Positions 26,750 through 35,729 are shown, counted from the first letter of the stretch. The stretch: DNA of 64,000 nt from Planococcus halocryophilus (GCF_001687585.2 NZ_CP016537.2:1708001-1772000), one strand, 5' to 3'. Translations and numbers: made by a program. Notes: generated by a model from the sequence alone, not told the origin.

Positions 26750-28420
26750 ATGCACAAGAAAAAATCCACCATTGCACTTTGGGTATTGTTGATTTTTGCA
26801 TTGTTTCCCATACAAGCTTTGGCTGTCGAGTATTCAATTTCTAACGTGACAATTGAAGCCCAAGTAAATGCCGATGGAACAGTAGATGTTACCGAAAATC
26901 ATACGTATAGGTTTGAAGGTGAATTTAATGGCATCACACGAGAAATTATTCCAAAAGGCGGAACTTTAGTTCAACAATTTAGTGCTACCGAAGGCAATCG
27001 TAAATTAAAGGTTGAACACCAAGAAAATGTATACAAAGTCTTTCGTTCAGGTGAAGACGAAACCATCACCATCGAAATTCGCTATGAGATTCAAAATGCT
27101 ATCGTAAAATTTGAAGATGGTGCTCAATTTTACTGGCCGTTTTTTGATGACCGCAATGACAGTGATTACGAACAATTAGCGGTTACCGTCCTCCCACCCG
27201 CTCCTGCAAAACATGTAGATTTCGTTGGCTATGATCAAGCCTATCAGACAGGTAACTTGCAAGCAGGCGGCTCAGTTCGCTTTGATATGGGCACAGTTTC
27301 TGCTGGGTCTAACGGCGATGTACGCATCATTTTTGATGAAGAATTGTTTCCGGGTATTGCTCAACAAGATGGAACTATCCGCTCAGAATTAACCGATGAA
27401 AAAGATCGTTTAGAAGCGGAGGCACTTGCTTTTTCGACAAAACAAAACACCAGTCGTTTCTGGGGAAATGGTTTTGTAGCAGCTGCTGGTGCATTTTTAT
27501 TAGCACTTGTCGCTTGGGCATGGAATCAAGCTCGCCAAATGAAGCTCCAAGCAAAGCCTAATACTACTGACTTTTTTGTACCCAAGCAAAAGATGAGCAT
27601 TCCAGCGACCTTGTATTTTACCAAATCTTCTATTTTAACGCCCGCTGTTACAGCTGCAGCCTTAATGGAATTGGTGCGCAAAAAGAACATTGAACAATTG
27701 TCAGAAGAAAAATTCAAATTAATTAGCCGACAAACCGACTATATACATGAAGAAAAATTATTGGAATTGCTTTTTGATAAAACTGGAGATGGCGAATTTT
27801 TCGAGACAACAGATCTTGAAAATTACACAAAAAATGAGTTAAACCACTCTTCTTATAATGATTCTATTGCCGCTTGGCGAAATGGCGTCGTTGAAGAAGT
27901 ACGTGAACACAATTTGCATGACAAGCACCTTGCTCTTCGCGTAACTACTGGATTTATTGGAACGGGGTTGTTTGGAGCTGCAATCTATTTTGGGCTTTTA
28001 GATCTTCTCCCGTTGATGATTTTCTCTATTATAACTGGCATTTTCTTACTTGCTTTTTGTTTCTATTCCCCGATAACTTACGAGGGACATGTTATTCGAG
28101 AAGAGTGGAAACAACTACAAAGAGCCATGGAGAACTTGGATCAAACTGAATGGAATCGACTAACACAAGATGATAAAATGCGCGCATATAGTTACCTGTT
28201 AGGTGCAGAAGAAAATTCTGCGAACCAAAAAACGCAAAGCTTTACAAATGCCTATAGCGATGCGGCTTTTGCAAACTTCGGCTTGTTTTATAACCCTGTT
28301 CTACTGACTGGGTTATTCATAGCTGCTAATGCCAACACTACTGTTTCTGCTAGTACTACTGATTCTTTTGGTGGCGGTGGTGGCGTAGGAGGCGGCGGTG
28401 GTGGATCTGGTGCATTTTAA
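26750..28420 (+). CDS. DUF2207 (YciQ-like) membrane protein with glycine-rich tail
   Basis: The 556-residue protein has a signal peptide (about 1-26, ending PIQALA), an extracellular DUF2207 beta domain (30-210), a membrane helix near 245, a cytoplasmic region, and two more helices around 405-445. It ends in a glycine run (GGGGGVGGGGGGSGAF) typical of the family. Function is unknown for all members. ATG 26750 follows GAGGAAGAGG by 8 bases; GTG/TTG codons just upstream are too close to that site. Confidence 0.9.
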   Translation: MHKKKSTIALWVLLIFALFPIQALAVEYSISNVTIEAQVNADGTVDVTENHTYRFEGEFNGITREIIPKGGTLVQQFSATEGNRKLKVEHQENVYKVFRSGEDETITIEIRYEIQNAIVKFEDGAQFYWPFFDDRNDSDYEQLAVTVLPPAPAKHVDFVGYDQAYQTGNLQAGGSVRFDMGTVSAGSNGDVRIIFDEELFPGIAQQDGTIRSELTDEKDRLEAEALAFSTKQNTSRFWGNGFVAAAGAFLLALVAWAWNQARQMKLQAKPNTTDFFVPKQKMSIPATLYFTKSSILTPAVTAAALMELVRKKNIEQLSEEKFKLISRQTDYIHEEKLLELLFDKTGDGEFFETTDLENYTKNELNHSSYNDSIAAWRNGVVEEVREHNLHDKHLALRVTTGFIGTGLFGAAIYFGLLDLLPLMIFSIITGIFLLAFCFYSPITYEGHVIREEWKQLQRAMENLDQTEWNRLTQDDKMRAYSYLLGAEENSANQKTQSFTNAYSDAAFANFGLFYNPVLLTGLFIAANANTTVSASTTDSFGGGGGVGGGGGGSGAF

Positions 28421-28432
28421 ACGTTAAACTTG

Positions 28433-28463
28433 AGCGGCTGAGATTTTTCTTAGCCGTTTTTGT
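28433..28463 (+). terminator. Terminator of the DUF2207 gene
   Basis: CGGCT pairs with AGCCG around a T-rich loop and is followed by TTTTTG. Confidence 0.65.
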
Positions 28464-28528
28464 TTTGCCTTACAGATCTTAGGGAACTAGAATTCAAAAG
28501 ATCTTTTTACAAATGGAGGAATTATCCG

Positions 28529-29263
28529 ATGTTGACAAAAAACTCAACTTTACTAACGAAAGACGATTTTTCAGTACGTAACGACTTACCCCAATGGCTT
28601 TTAGCTGAATACAAAACCTTTCACGAAACCGTAACCGATAAAACCTTTCCTTGTTATTTCGGAATGAATGGCGAGTTAAAAGGTGAATTGCGCTATGCCT
28701 ATATTACGCAAGAAAATTGGAGCAACTTACCTTCTGCGGTGGAGGCGTTTTTAACATTATTCGATGACCCAAAACATAAGCGTCATGGCTTGTTTGTTTT
28801 TGTCGAACCGTTCAAAGAAGAAGGGACGCTTGAGGCTTACCGTAAACAGTTCTGGGACATCCTTCAATACTTACATGACGAAGATGAAATGGAATGGCCT
28901 AAAGACGCACCTCGTGACCCAGATCATTATTTATGGGATTTCACATTCAAAGGTGAACCCATCTTTATCTTCGGCAACACACCTGCTTATAAGCAACGCA
29001 AAACGCGTGATCTTGGCAATGCCATGGTTCTCGGGTTTCAGCCTCGTCGTATCTTCGAAGGATTAAAAGGAACTGAAAAAGGCGGAGTGATGTCCCGCGA
29101 AAAAGTTCGTCAGCGGGTAGAAGCGTGGGATCACTTACCGACACATCCCGATATTAGCCACTTTGGGGATCCAAATCACAATGAATGGAAACAATTTTTC
29201 ATCGGTGACGATAGTGAACCGATCAAAGGGAAATGTCCGTTTTCACATAAAGAAATGAAATAA
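28529..29263 (+). CDS. YqcI/YcgG family protein
   Basis: The 244-residue protein matches the YqcI/YcgG family by its FPCYFGMNGELKGELRYAYI start, the DPDHYLWDFTFKGEPIFIFG centre, FQPRRIFEGLKG, and a C-terminal CPFSHKEM. The conserved Cys, His and Trp residues suggest a metal or haem-linked role, but the family is uncharacterised. ATG 28529 follows GGAGGAATTATCC. It is monocistronic and convergent with the LacI regulator. Confidence 0.88.
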   Translation: MLTKNSTLLTKDDFSVRNDLPQWLLAEYKTFHETVTDKTFPCYFGMNGELKGELRYAYITQENWSNLPSAVEAFLTLFDDPKHKRHGLFVFVEPFKEEGTLEAYRKQFWDILQYLHDEDEMEWPKDAPRDPDHYLWDFTFKGEPIFIFGNTPAYKQRKTRDLGNAMVLGFQPRRIFEGLKGTEKGGVMSREKVRQRVEAWDHLPTHPDISHFGDPNHNEWKQFFIGDDSEPIKGKCPFSHKEMK

Positions 29264-29281
29264 TATTATTACTTATCATAC

Positions 29282-29318
29282 AAAAGAGCCTTACCGGTTT
29301 AAATGGTAAGGCTCTTTT
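29282..29318 (+). terminator. Bidirectional terminator between the YqcI and LacI genes
   Basis: AAAAGAGCCTTACC pairs with GGTAAGGCTCTTTT across a 9-base loop. It separates convergent genes. Confidence 0.9.
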
Positions 29319-29343
29319 GTAACGATTTGAGTAGCAGTGAATT

Positions 29344-30348
29344 TTATGATTGCAAAGCTCCCGTAGTAGCTCTCTCATACAGCACGACTTCTCTATTTAC
29401 ATGAAATGCTTCGTCTTGGTTACCGATAACCAAATCAAATAATCGCTTTACGGCTTCTTGGCCTAAGTTTGCCAAACTATCTGATGTCCCGACTGACGTC
29501 AGAGCAAGCGCTGAATGTTGACCCATTTCTGAATTTCCAATTCCGACAATGCTGATATCTTCTGGAACTTGATAGCCTGCTTCTTTATAAAAATCCATCA
29601 TTTGTATAGCGATTTCGTCTGTAGCCGCCACTATTGCAGTTGGTTTTTTCTTCAAGGCTTGCAAGTTCTCAAATGCTTCAAACAAAGAAAACTTATCTAA
29701 GTCTGTCACCACTAATCGTTTTTTGCGAATTTTAAACTTGGCTTCTTGCAAGGACTGGACAAATCCAAGTAAGCGATCTTTCGTAGAGGGGCTGCTTAAC
29801 GTACCCCCTACCCAAGCGATTTCAAAGTGTTTAACATCTATTAAGTGCTTGGCAGCCAAATAACCCGCTTCGACATCGTTCAAACCAATTGTATGTTGAC
29901 TCGCTATACCACTTGTATTTAGTGCTACAAAAGGAATGGTTGAATCAATTAATTGATCATGTACTGTTTTATTAAGTAAAGTAGAAATAACAATGATGCC
30001 ATTTGGTTTGCTTGAAAGCACAGTTTCATAAGTTTCAAGTTCACGAGATTCAGCAATGAAATGAATATTCACTTGATAGCCTTGCTCTTGCGCTGTACTG
30101 ATAATTGTAGGAACTGCATTCATATAAATCGGATCATTCAAAGCACCTACAATTAAGCTAATGGTTTTCGTTTTAACCATTAGAGAATTGGTCTTTTCTG
30201 CTTCTACAGCTGAGTAATTTAATTCATTAACTGCATTCATGACTTTATCATACGTTTCTTTTTTCACTTGATCTGGTTTATTCAAAACACGTGAAACAGT
30301 TGTTTGTGAGACACCCGCATACTTTGCTACATCGGTAGTTGATACCAT
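29344..30348 (-). CDS. LacI-family transcriptional regulator
   Basis: The 334-residue regulator has the LacI helix-turn-helix at its start (VSTTDVAKYAGVSQTTVSRVL) with a hinge helix near residue 50, then a periplasmic-binding-protein-like sensor domain. ATG 30348 has AGGG 8 bases upstream and gives the standard N-terminus; GTG/ATG codons 6-9 bases earlier are less likely. No sugar gene is adjacent, so the regulon is unknown. An inverted repeat 38 bases upstream suggests autoregulation. Confidence 0.9.
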   Translation of the reverse strand: MVSTTDVAKYAGVSQTTVSRVLNKPDQVKKETYDKVMNAVNELNYSAVEAEKTNSLMVKTKTISLIVGALNDPIYMNAVPTIISTAQEQGYQVNIHFIAESRELETYETVLSSKPNGIIVISTLLNKTVHDQLIDSTIPFVALNTSGIASQHTIGLNDVEAGYLAAKHLIDVKHFEIAWVGGTLSSPSTKDRLLGFVQSLQEAKFKIRKKRLVVTDLDKFSLFEAFENLQALKKKPTAIVAATDEIAIQMMDFYKEAGYQVPEDISIVGIGNSEMGQHSALALTSVGTSDSLANLGQEAVKRLFDLVIGNQDEAFHVNREVVLYERATTGALQS

Positions 30349-30385
30349 ACCCATCACCCTGCTCTCTATTTAATAAAAAAATATT

Positions 30386-30416
30386 CGTGTTATATTCACC
30401 CATTCAGTATAACACG
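30386..30416. promoter_or_regulatory. Inverted repeat upstream of the LacI-type gene
   Basis: CGTGTTATA and TATAACACG flank a 13-base spacer 38 bases before the regulator start, a plausible autoregulatory operator. A separate perfect palindrome ATTATTCATGAATAAT lies at 30499-30514. The rest of this 350-base gap is AT-rich with no coding signal. Confidence 0.45.
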
Positions 30417-30654
30417 TACCATTAGATGACGCACTATTTAATTTATTCAATTTACACTAAACCCTTTCCAATTATATTATTCAACCAAAAACAAGGTTAT
30501 TATTCATGAATAATTAAACGCATATAATTCATTCCTCCTCATTACTCCACCCAACATTATGCATTGTTATTCATTTTATCAAATTGAAAGTTTCATACGT
30601 GCAAAAAGCCTTTAAAAACTGAAATGTTATTTATCAAACCTCTATCTACCTAAT

Positions 30655-30701
30655 AAAGATCTAAAAACCCCCGCTTAGTAAGCGAGGGTTTTTAGATCTT
30701 T
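30655..30701 (-). terminator. Extended terminator of the btuF-like gene
   Basis: AAAGATCTAAAAACCC pairs with GGGTTTTTAGATCTTT around an inner CGCTT-AGT-AAGCG stem. The stop codon of the gene overlaps its first bases. Confidence 0.88.
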
Positions 30702-31644
30702 ATTCAAATGCTTTTGGATAGACAACTTTAGCTACAAGTTCAACTGCTTCTCCAATTCTCGGTCCAGGACGTGAAGTAATATCAGAATCTAAGAAAAAGA
30801 CTTGATCGTTTTTAATAGCTTCTATATCTCCCCATCCTTCGCGCTCTTTTATTTCTGCGATTGGATCTTCCGTATAAGACACAGTTGTCGTTATAATTTC
30901 TGGATTACGCTTAATCACTTCTTCTTCCGAAATTTTTGGCCATCCTTCAAGGTCGCCAAATAGGTTTTCCACTTTAGCGTGATTTAAAATTTCTTGCTGG
31001 AACGTTTTTTGACCGCTTGTATAAAGTTCTGGAGAAGGACTTATTTCAAAATATAATTCTTTGGTTTCTTCAACAGTTGCTACTTTTTCTTGTACGTCAA
31101 CAATTTGCTGCTGAATGGAACGGTTTATCTCTTCTCCTTTATCTTCAAGGCCCATAACCGTTGCGATTTGTTCAATATCTCCATAAACATCATCAAAAGA
31201 TTGAGCAGATTCGATCACAAACACGTGTATTCCTGCAGCTTCTAATTCTTCATAACCCGTAGGTGCACCTGTCGAATAACCAATCACAACATCTGGATCT
31301 AATTCAATAATGCGTTCTGCGTTAAACACAACAGAGTCAGAAACTCGTTCAACTTCTGCAGCTTCTGCTGGATAATTATCATAATCGGTAGCACCTATCA
31401 CTTTTTCACCTGCACCGATTTCATATAAAATTTCTGTATTACTCGGAATTAACGAGACAACTGTTTCTGGTATTGTTTCAAAAGTTAATTCTTTATTTAA
31501 GTCATCGATAACGGTGTAACTAGTTTGTTTTTCAGTTTCAGTTGCCGAATCTGTTTCAACTTCTTTCGTCACATCAGACTGACACGCCCCTAAAGTTAAA
31601 GCAATTGTTCCAATCGTTAAGTATTTAAAAAATGATATTTTCAT
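30700..31644 (-). CDS. btuF: BtuF-like cobalamin/corrinoid-binding lipoprotein
   Basis: The 314-residue ABC-transporter binding lipoprotein has a signal peptide with lipobox LGAC (Cys21) and a class III fold: VVSLIPSNTEILYEIGAG, a helical linker, ISPSPELYTSG, and SRPGPRIGEAVELVA. That pattern fits BtuF-type proteins. It overlaps the adenosyltransferase gene by 4 bases and lies under a cobalamin riboswitch, so a role in corrinoid capture is well supported. The matching permease and ATPase genes are not in the window. Confidence 0.87.
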   Translation of the reverse strand: MKISFFKYLTIGTIALTLGACQSDVTKEVETDSATETEKQTSYTVIDDLNKELTFETIPETVVSLIPSNTEILYEIGAGEKVIGATDYDNYPAEAAEVERVSDSVVFNAERIIELDPDVVIGYSTGAPTGYEELEAAGIHVFVIESAQSFDDVYGDIEQIATVMGLEDKGEEINRSIQQQIVDVQEKVATVEETKELYFEISPSPELYTSGQKTFQQEILNHAKVENLFGDLEGWPKISEEEVIKRNPEIITTTVSYTEDPIAEIKEREGWGDIEAIKNDQVFFLDSDITSRPGPRIGEAVELVAKVVYPKAFE

Positions 31645-32192
31645 ATTTTATTGGCCACTTCTTTCTTTTTAGGTCTTGTCGGATAAGATTTACTAACAAA
31701 TGGAATTTCTTCAACACCATGATGTTGATTGACATAAACAGCCATCGTAAAGAGCACATTGGCGAAAAGATGAGTATAGTCGAATAAGATTTCTGGTACA
31801 TCCCGTTCGAGGCTTACTTTGTGTAATGCACGTACTGACTTTTTCGCTTCACTTCGACAAACATGCAAGACACAAGCCGCATGTGTGCCTTGCGGTAAGA
31901 TGAAATTGCCGATTTTATCTTTTGTGAAGTTTACATAATAATCGTACATGTCACTTAGTTCGATTAAATCTTCTTCTTGAATGGCAACTTTTCCACGTAC
32001 AGAGCCATTTAAATGATAAACTTTTGGCTGAAGAATGTGTAAATCTCGCTGTACCACTTCTATGTCTTTAGTTAAAGACAAAGCTTCCCCAATACGTGTG
32101 GTTAATGAATCAGTTCTGATTTCAAAATCTACAGTAGACGCAGCTTCACGCATAAATGGATAACACAGATACCTCATGTCTTTTTTCATCAT
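31641..32192 (-). CDS. PduO-like ATP:cob(I)alamin adenosyltransferase
   Basis: The 183-residue protein resembles PduO-type adenosyltransferases in its C-terminal half: a LPQGTHAACVLHVCRSEAKK segment corresponds to the ATP- and corrinoid-binding region, followed by FANVLFTMAVYVN. The N-terminal part is less typical, so activity is inferred. The enzyme converts cob(I)alamin to adenosylcobalamin. It is the first gene under the cobalamin riboswitch and is coupled to btuF. Either of two adjacent ATGs may be used. Confidence 0.75.
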   Translation of the reverse strand: MMKKDMRYLCYPFMREAASTVDFEIRTDSLTTRIGEALSLTKDIEVVQRDLHILQPKVYHLNGSVRGKVAIQEEDLIELSDMYDYYVNFTKDKIGNFILPQGTHAACVLHVCRSEAKKSVRALHKVSLERDVPEILFDYTHLFANVLFTMAVYVNQHHGVEEIPFVSKSYPTRPKKKEVANKI

Positions 32193-32247
32193 TCCACCTC
32201 ACTTTAGTTTGGTGAAAATCACTGCATTGAACGCTCTCGAAAACAAC

Positions 32248-32276
32248 AAAAAGCCGCCCTCAATAAAGGGCGGCGG
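32248..32276 (-). terminator. Riboswitch-controlled terminator
   Basis: On the minus strand GCCGCCCT and AGGGCGGC form a GC-rich stem followed by TTTTTG, between the B12 aptamer and the adenosyltransferase gene. This indicates control by transcription termination. Confidence 0.88.
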
Positions 32277-32368
32277 CATAGCTATTTAGAGACATACTCT
32301 AGCAGTCAAAAATAGAAACGTTGCCGTATGATTCCCTTATCTTCCGAAGAGTAAAAATACGTTCAAAA

Positions 32369-32535
32369 AAAGGTAGGTCTCCTGGCTTGTGCATCGATTT
32401 ACTTTAAGAACCTTCCCGTTTAGTTAGGTACACTAAACAGTGGTATTTTCTTATTTCATACGCACTTACAGTTGCGGAAACAGCCCCGGAATTTAACCGA
32501 GTTCCCTGTTACGCTGACGAATCAGCACCTTTTTC
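32369..32535 (-). promoter_or_regulatory. Cobalamin riboswitch
   Basis: Read on the minus strand, the conserved elements occur in order: GGTGCTGA, AACAGGGAACTCGGT, AATTCCGGGGCTG, CCGCAACTGTAAG, ACCACTG, GGGAAGG and the B12 box AGCCAGGAGACCTACC. It precedes a terminator and the adenosyltransferase-btuF unit. Bound adenosylcobalamin should favour termination. Confidence 0.96.
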
Positions 32536-32603
32536 CTGCATGATTATTCACTTGTTCTCAGTGTATCATAGTTTATAAGACAAAAGACATGCTAAAAAAT
32601 TGG

Positions 32604-33557
32604 TTATTCCTGATCCATCAGTAGTTTTACTTTTCTCGGTTCTGCAAAAACAATTCGTTTATGCCACCTTAAATAGGTGGCATGTTCAGGTGATACCGAG
32701 ATTTTCATACTCTTTTTTAAGCGATAGACAGGATACTGATCTTCTGAAATTCCACTTGAGATATGAAGACGTCCTCCACCGGTAAAAGCAATATGTCCCG
32801 CTGAATACAATGCACTGTGATTGGCGCAAAGCAATACACCATTGAAAGGGTCTAATCGTTCCGCATCTGAGCTGTCTTTCCATGGTTTAGCATGCGTTGC
32901 TCTTAACACGTCGCTAATGGTTATCCCGCAAAGTGGGCATTCGCCGTTCCAAAGTGGCAGTAAACTTTCTCTGAACTGCTCTTTGCCTCTGCGCATTTTC
33001 GTTTTAATTTCTAGTTCGGCTTCTGCGATTAAGCTGAGTAACGGATTATGCTCAGTTTTTTTTATCACTTCCATCGACAATTCGAGTTGTTCTACTTCTA
33101 TAGTGAAAATATTTAACGAACTAATCAATTCTAAAAATTTTATCGCCAGCTCTTCGTTACATGGATACAAATAACCTGAATTTCCGTTAGCATCTTCTTG
33201 AAAAGCCGAATATTTCACTGGCAATAAAGGTTCGATTTCTTGAAAAAACTCTTTAATCGGCAATGGATTTTCTAATTCTCGGTAAACCGTATATGCCACA
33301 AATGCCTTTTCGTAGCCTTTTGATTGATCTTCAAGATTTTTTGGCTTTTCACCTTTTTCACAATCCTCACGTACGCGACTGATAGCCACGACATATCCTT
33401 TTACATAATGAAAAACAATATCGCCTTTTTTCACTTCATTCATCCGCTTCCATGAATGTGGCACCATACCTGACTTATCTATTTGAGGTGTCCAAAGTAC
33501 TCCTGCATCCTGTTCAGCGTGATAAGTCTCTCCTTGCATAACGATAAAACTATTCAT
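32604..33557 (-). CDS. HNH endonuclease with EVE-like N-terminal domain, candidate modification-dependent nuclease
   Basis: The 317-residue protein starts with about 150 residues resembling EVE/PUA-like base readers (FIVMQGETY, HSWKRMNEVKKGDIVFHYVKG, VAISRVRED). The C-terminal part is an HNH nuclease: CPLCG zinc pair, ATHAKPWKDSSDAERLD with the first His, FNGVLLCANH with the Asn and second His, and LYSAGHIAF. EVE-HNH proteins can cut DNA carrying modified bases, so a solitary type IV-like restriction role is plausible. No methyltransferase or other defence gene is adjacent. Confidence 0.8.
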   Translation of the reverse strand: MNSFIVMQGETYHAEQDAGVLWTPQIDKSGMVPHSWKRMNEVKKGDIVFHYVKGYVVAISRVREDCEKGEKPKNLEDQSKGYEKAFVAYTVYRELENPLPIKEFFQEIEPLLPVKYSAFQEDANGNSGYLYPCNEELAIKFLELISSLNIFTIEVEQLELSMEVIKKTEHNPLLSLIAEAELEIKTKMRRGKEQFRESLLPLWNGECPLCGITISDVLRATHAKPWKDSSDAERLDPFNGVLLCANHSALYSAGHIAFTGGGRLHISSGISEDQYPVYRLKKSMKISVSPEHATYLRWHKRIVFAEPRKVKLLMDQE

Positions 33558-33682
33558 AACTGCCTCCTAATAATGGTCATACTCTAATTTTTTTTATGTA
33601 GTGAAGCCATATATTCTAAAATAATTTACTTTCTTTATTTTAACCTAAATCGAAAACTTATGCTTTCAAGATGCCATCGACA

Positions 33683-33715
33683 AAAAAACAACCACTTAAG
33701 TAAGTAGTTGTTTTA
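33683..33715 (-). terminator. Terminator after a gene remnant
   Basis: AACAAC-C-ACTTA pairs with TAAGT-A-GTTGTT; on the minus strand seven T follow. It lies just after the stop of the 28-codon remnant at 33721. Confidence 0.8.
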
Positions 33716-33720
33716 CCGAA

Positions 33721-33807
33721 CTATAAAGCTCTAATCGCTTCTGTGTATGTAACTTTCCTATAAACCGTATCCTGATTCTTGGACTGTAAAAGTACTTGGT
33801 CTGCTTC
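33721..33807 (-). pseudogene. C-terminal remnant of an unidentified gene
   Basis: The frame opens after a TGA and has no start. It reads EADQVLLQSKNQDTVYRK then VTYTEAIRAL and stop, which looks like a protein C-terminus. A strong minus-strand terminator follows 6 bases later. It is not in frame with the GNAT gene upstream. Most of this gene appears to have been deleted. Confidence 0.4.
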
Positions 33808-33814
33808 TCAGATA

Positions 33815-33871
33815 AGAGTATTTTATTATAAAATACTCTTTAGCAACCATTTTCCATGGTTAGCTAAAGAG
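33815..33871 (-). terminator. Two adjacent hairpins downstream of the GNAT gene
   Basis: CTCTTTAGC-AACCAT pairs with ATGGTT-A-GCTAAAGAG right after the GNAT stop, and AGAGTATTTTA pairs with TAAAATACTCT next to it. Together they form a likely terminator region. Confidence 0.65.
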
Positions 33872-33872
33872 T

Positions 33873-34361
33873 TTAGATTAATTTTGACATATAGTATTCG
33901 TTTACGAATTCGCTGTTTATATAAAGAGAATCTCGTTTTACACCTTCGATATTAAACCCCATTTTTTCATATAAGGCCACGGCTGTCTTATTATGTGCGA
34001 TCACCGTCAGTTCAATACGATGAAGCGCTCTTTCGATAGCCCACTTTTCCATAGCGCGTAATAGTTCAGTACCTGTCCCTCTACCCCGCACGTATTGTTG
34101 AACGCCTATAGCAATATAGACAGAATGCTGTTTTCGTTTCACATCTTCCCCAATCACAAATACGTAACCTGTTAACTCATTTTTTTCTTCCGCTACGAAC
34201 ACAGTCGATTTTTCGTCCATCGTAAGTAGCCGTTTTTGAAGTTGCTCACTAGTTGTTTTACGTTCTCCCGGTTCAAACAGCATGTGATTAGACTCTTCAA
34301 CATGTTTCATAAGAGCTACCAATTGCTCCGCGTCAGCTGGTACTACTTTTCTGATTATCAT
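33873..34361 (-). CDS. GNAT-family N-acetyltransferase
   Basis: The 162-residue acetyltransferase has IRKVVPADAEQLVALM, then SVYIAIGVQQYVRGRGTGTELLRAMEKWA (motif A, acetyl-CoA loop RGRGTG) and LTVIAHNKTAVALYEKMGFNIEG (motif B). ATG 34361 is chosen because TAGGAG lies 8 bases before it, while GTG 34367 is too close. The acceptor (protein N-terminus, amine or antibiotic) is unknown. Confidence 0.9.
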   Translation of the reverse strand: MIIRKVVPADAEQLVALMKHVEESNHMLFEPGERKTTSEQLQKRLLTMDEKSTVFVAEEKNELTGYVFVIGEDVKRKQHSVYIAIGVQQYVRGRGTGTELLRAMEKWAIERALHRIELTVIAHNKTAVALYEKMGFNIEGVKRDSLYINSEFVNEYYMSKLI

Positions 34362-34381
34362 GGCCACTCTCCTAGCATTTT

Positions 34382-35632
34382 TTAAATGATTTCTGGCTCG
34401 ACTACTTGTTCTTTTCTGGATTTTCTCACAAACAAACCTGTGTAAACAAGTAGTGTACCAATCATTAATAAGACGCCTATATAAACAGACATCATGGTCG
34501 GAATGAGAAAAGCGCCTATGATAATAGTCGACCGCGCCAACAGATCTGCACCGCTAAATGAAACATTGGAAAAAGCCGAATATGATCCTCTTTTATCTTC
34601 TGGAATCATGTTCGCCATTTCTGCATTGCGAACAGGTGAGTAAACCAATTCACCCATTGTTCCGATAAAATTAAACAAAATTAATAAGTACCAGCTATTT
34701 GCTGAAGTGATTGTAATATAGCCTATGCTATAAAGTAAAAGTCCTGTTAACAAGACATGTTGTTTAGCAAAGCGATCTGTAAATTTATTGACTAGAAACG
34801 TCAAGCAGACAACAAGCAACATGTTTTGAATATTTAACAAGCTTAACATGCGCACACCTGCAACTTCAAAATCACCTAAAGTGAATGTCTCAAAGCTTTC
34901 AGCCAACCGAACACCAATATAACTGTTCAAAGAAAATTCTGCTGAGAAAATAAACATAGAGCCAATCACTACTTTAACAAAAGGACGATCTTGAAATGCA
35001 ATTTTATAATTTCGAAGCAAATCGATAACAACATTGTGATGTTGTTTTTTTAAGCTTTGCACTCGTTCGTCTTTTAACCACATGTGATAAGCGATTGGCA
35101 AACTTCCAGCAGTTACAGTCAATACCATAAATAATTCGATTTGATGATCAAGATATAATAGTCCTCCGAGTGCTGCACCAATGGCCATTGATAAATTGAC
35201 CATCCAATAATCGATGGCGTAAATCGCCTTGCGATTTTCTGGTGTTGTCGAATCGATAATGATGGCATGCATTGCTGGACGCCCAAGGCTACTAGTAACA
35301 ATGAACATGACATAAGCCAGTGCAAAAAGACCAATCCACCGATCGCTCGGCACCAAGCTGATGGACATGAGCAAAAACATAACGGCACTTAGTGTAGACG
35401 TCGTTACCAGAACTTTTTTTCGAGGGAAACGATCAGATATATAGCCTCCAATCATATTAACAAAAAATCCAATAAACACAGTAATGATTAAAAAAGAGCC
35501 TGCCCATATTTTGCTCATCTCTTGCGCAAAAAACAACGCCATAAATGGCATGACAGCTGACGCTACAGCTCGGTTAAAAAATGATGTGATTAATCGTACT
35601 TTAATATTTTGTGGATAGTCTTTCCATTTCAT
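34382..35632 (-). CDS. Major facilitator superfamily transporter
   Basis: The 416-residue protein has about 12 hydrophobic helices, the MFS loop GGYISDRFPRKKV between helices 2 and 3, and a long central loop near 190-215. It belongs to the drug/sugar efflux type. It is divergent from an SgrR-like regulator over a 97-base region, and in enterobacteria SgrR partners the sugar-efflux MFS protein SetA, so sugar or sugar-phosphate stress export is a fair hypothesis. GGGGGC precedes the ATG. Confidence 0.9.
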   Translation of the reverse strand: MKWKDYPQNIKVRLITSFFNRAVASAVMPFMALFFAQEMSKIWAGSFLIITVFIGFFVNMIGGYISDRFPRKKVLVTTSTLSAVMFLLMSISLVPSDRWIGLFALAYVMFIVTSSLGRPAMHAIIIDSTTPENRKAIYAIDYWMVNLSMAIGAALGGLLYLDHQIELFMVLTVTAGSLPIAYHMWLKDERVQSLKKQHHNVVIDLLRNYKIAFQDRPFVKVVIGSMFIFSAEFSLNSYIGVRLAESFETFTLGDFEVAGVRMLSLLNIQNMLLVVCLTFLVNKFTDRFAKQHVLLTGLLLYSIGYITITSANSWYLLILFNFIGTMGELVYSPVRNAEMANMIPEDKRGSYSAFSNVSFSGADLLARSTIIIGAFLIPTMMSVYIGVLLMIGTLLVYTGLFVRKSRKEQVVEPEII

Positions 35633-35729
35633 CTTGTCAGCCCCCTTTGTCTTATGTATATTAAACTAGACGGAAAACACTAAAAATAGACAATTTTTAT
35701 AATTATGTCCACTTTTAAGAGGAGGCTTT

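Noticed and set aside
28764..29066. 100-codon overlapping frame inside the YqcI gene
   Set aside because: Out-of-frame shadow of a conserved family protein.
32600..33560. Possible defence island around the HNH gene
   Set aside because: Neighbours are a B12 unit and a GNAT gene; no methyltransferase, helicase, toxin or integrase is present.
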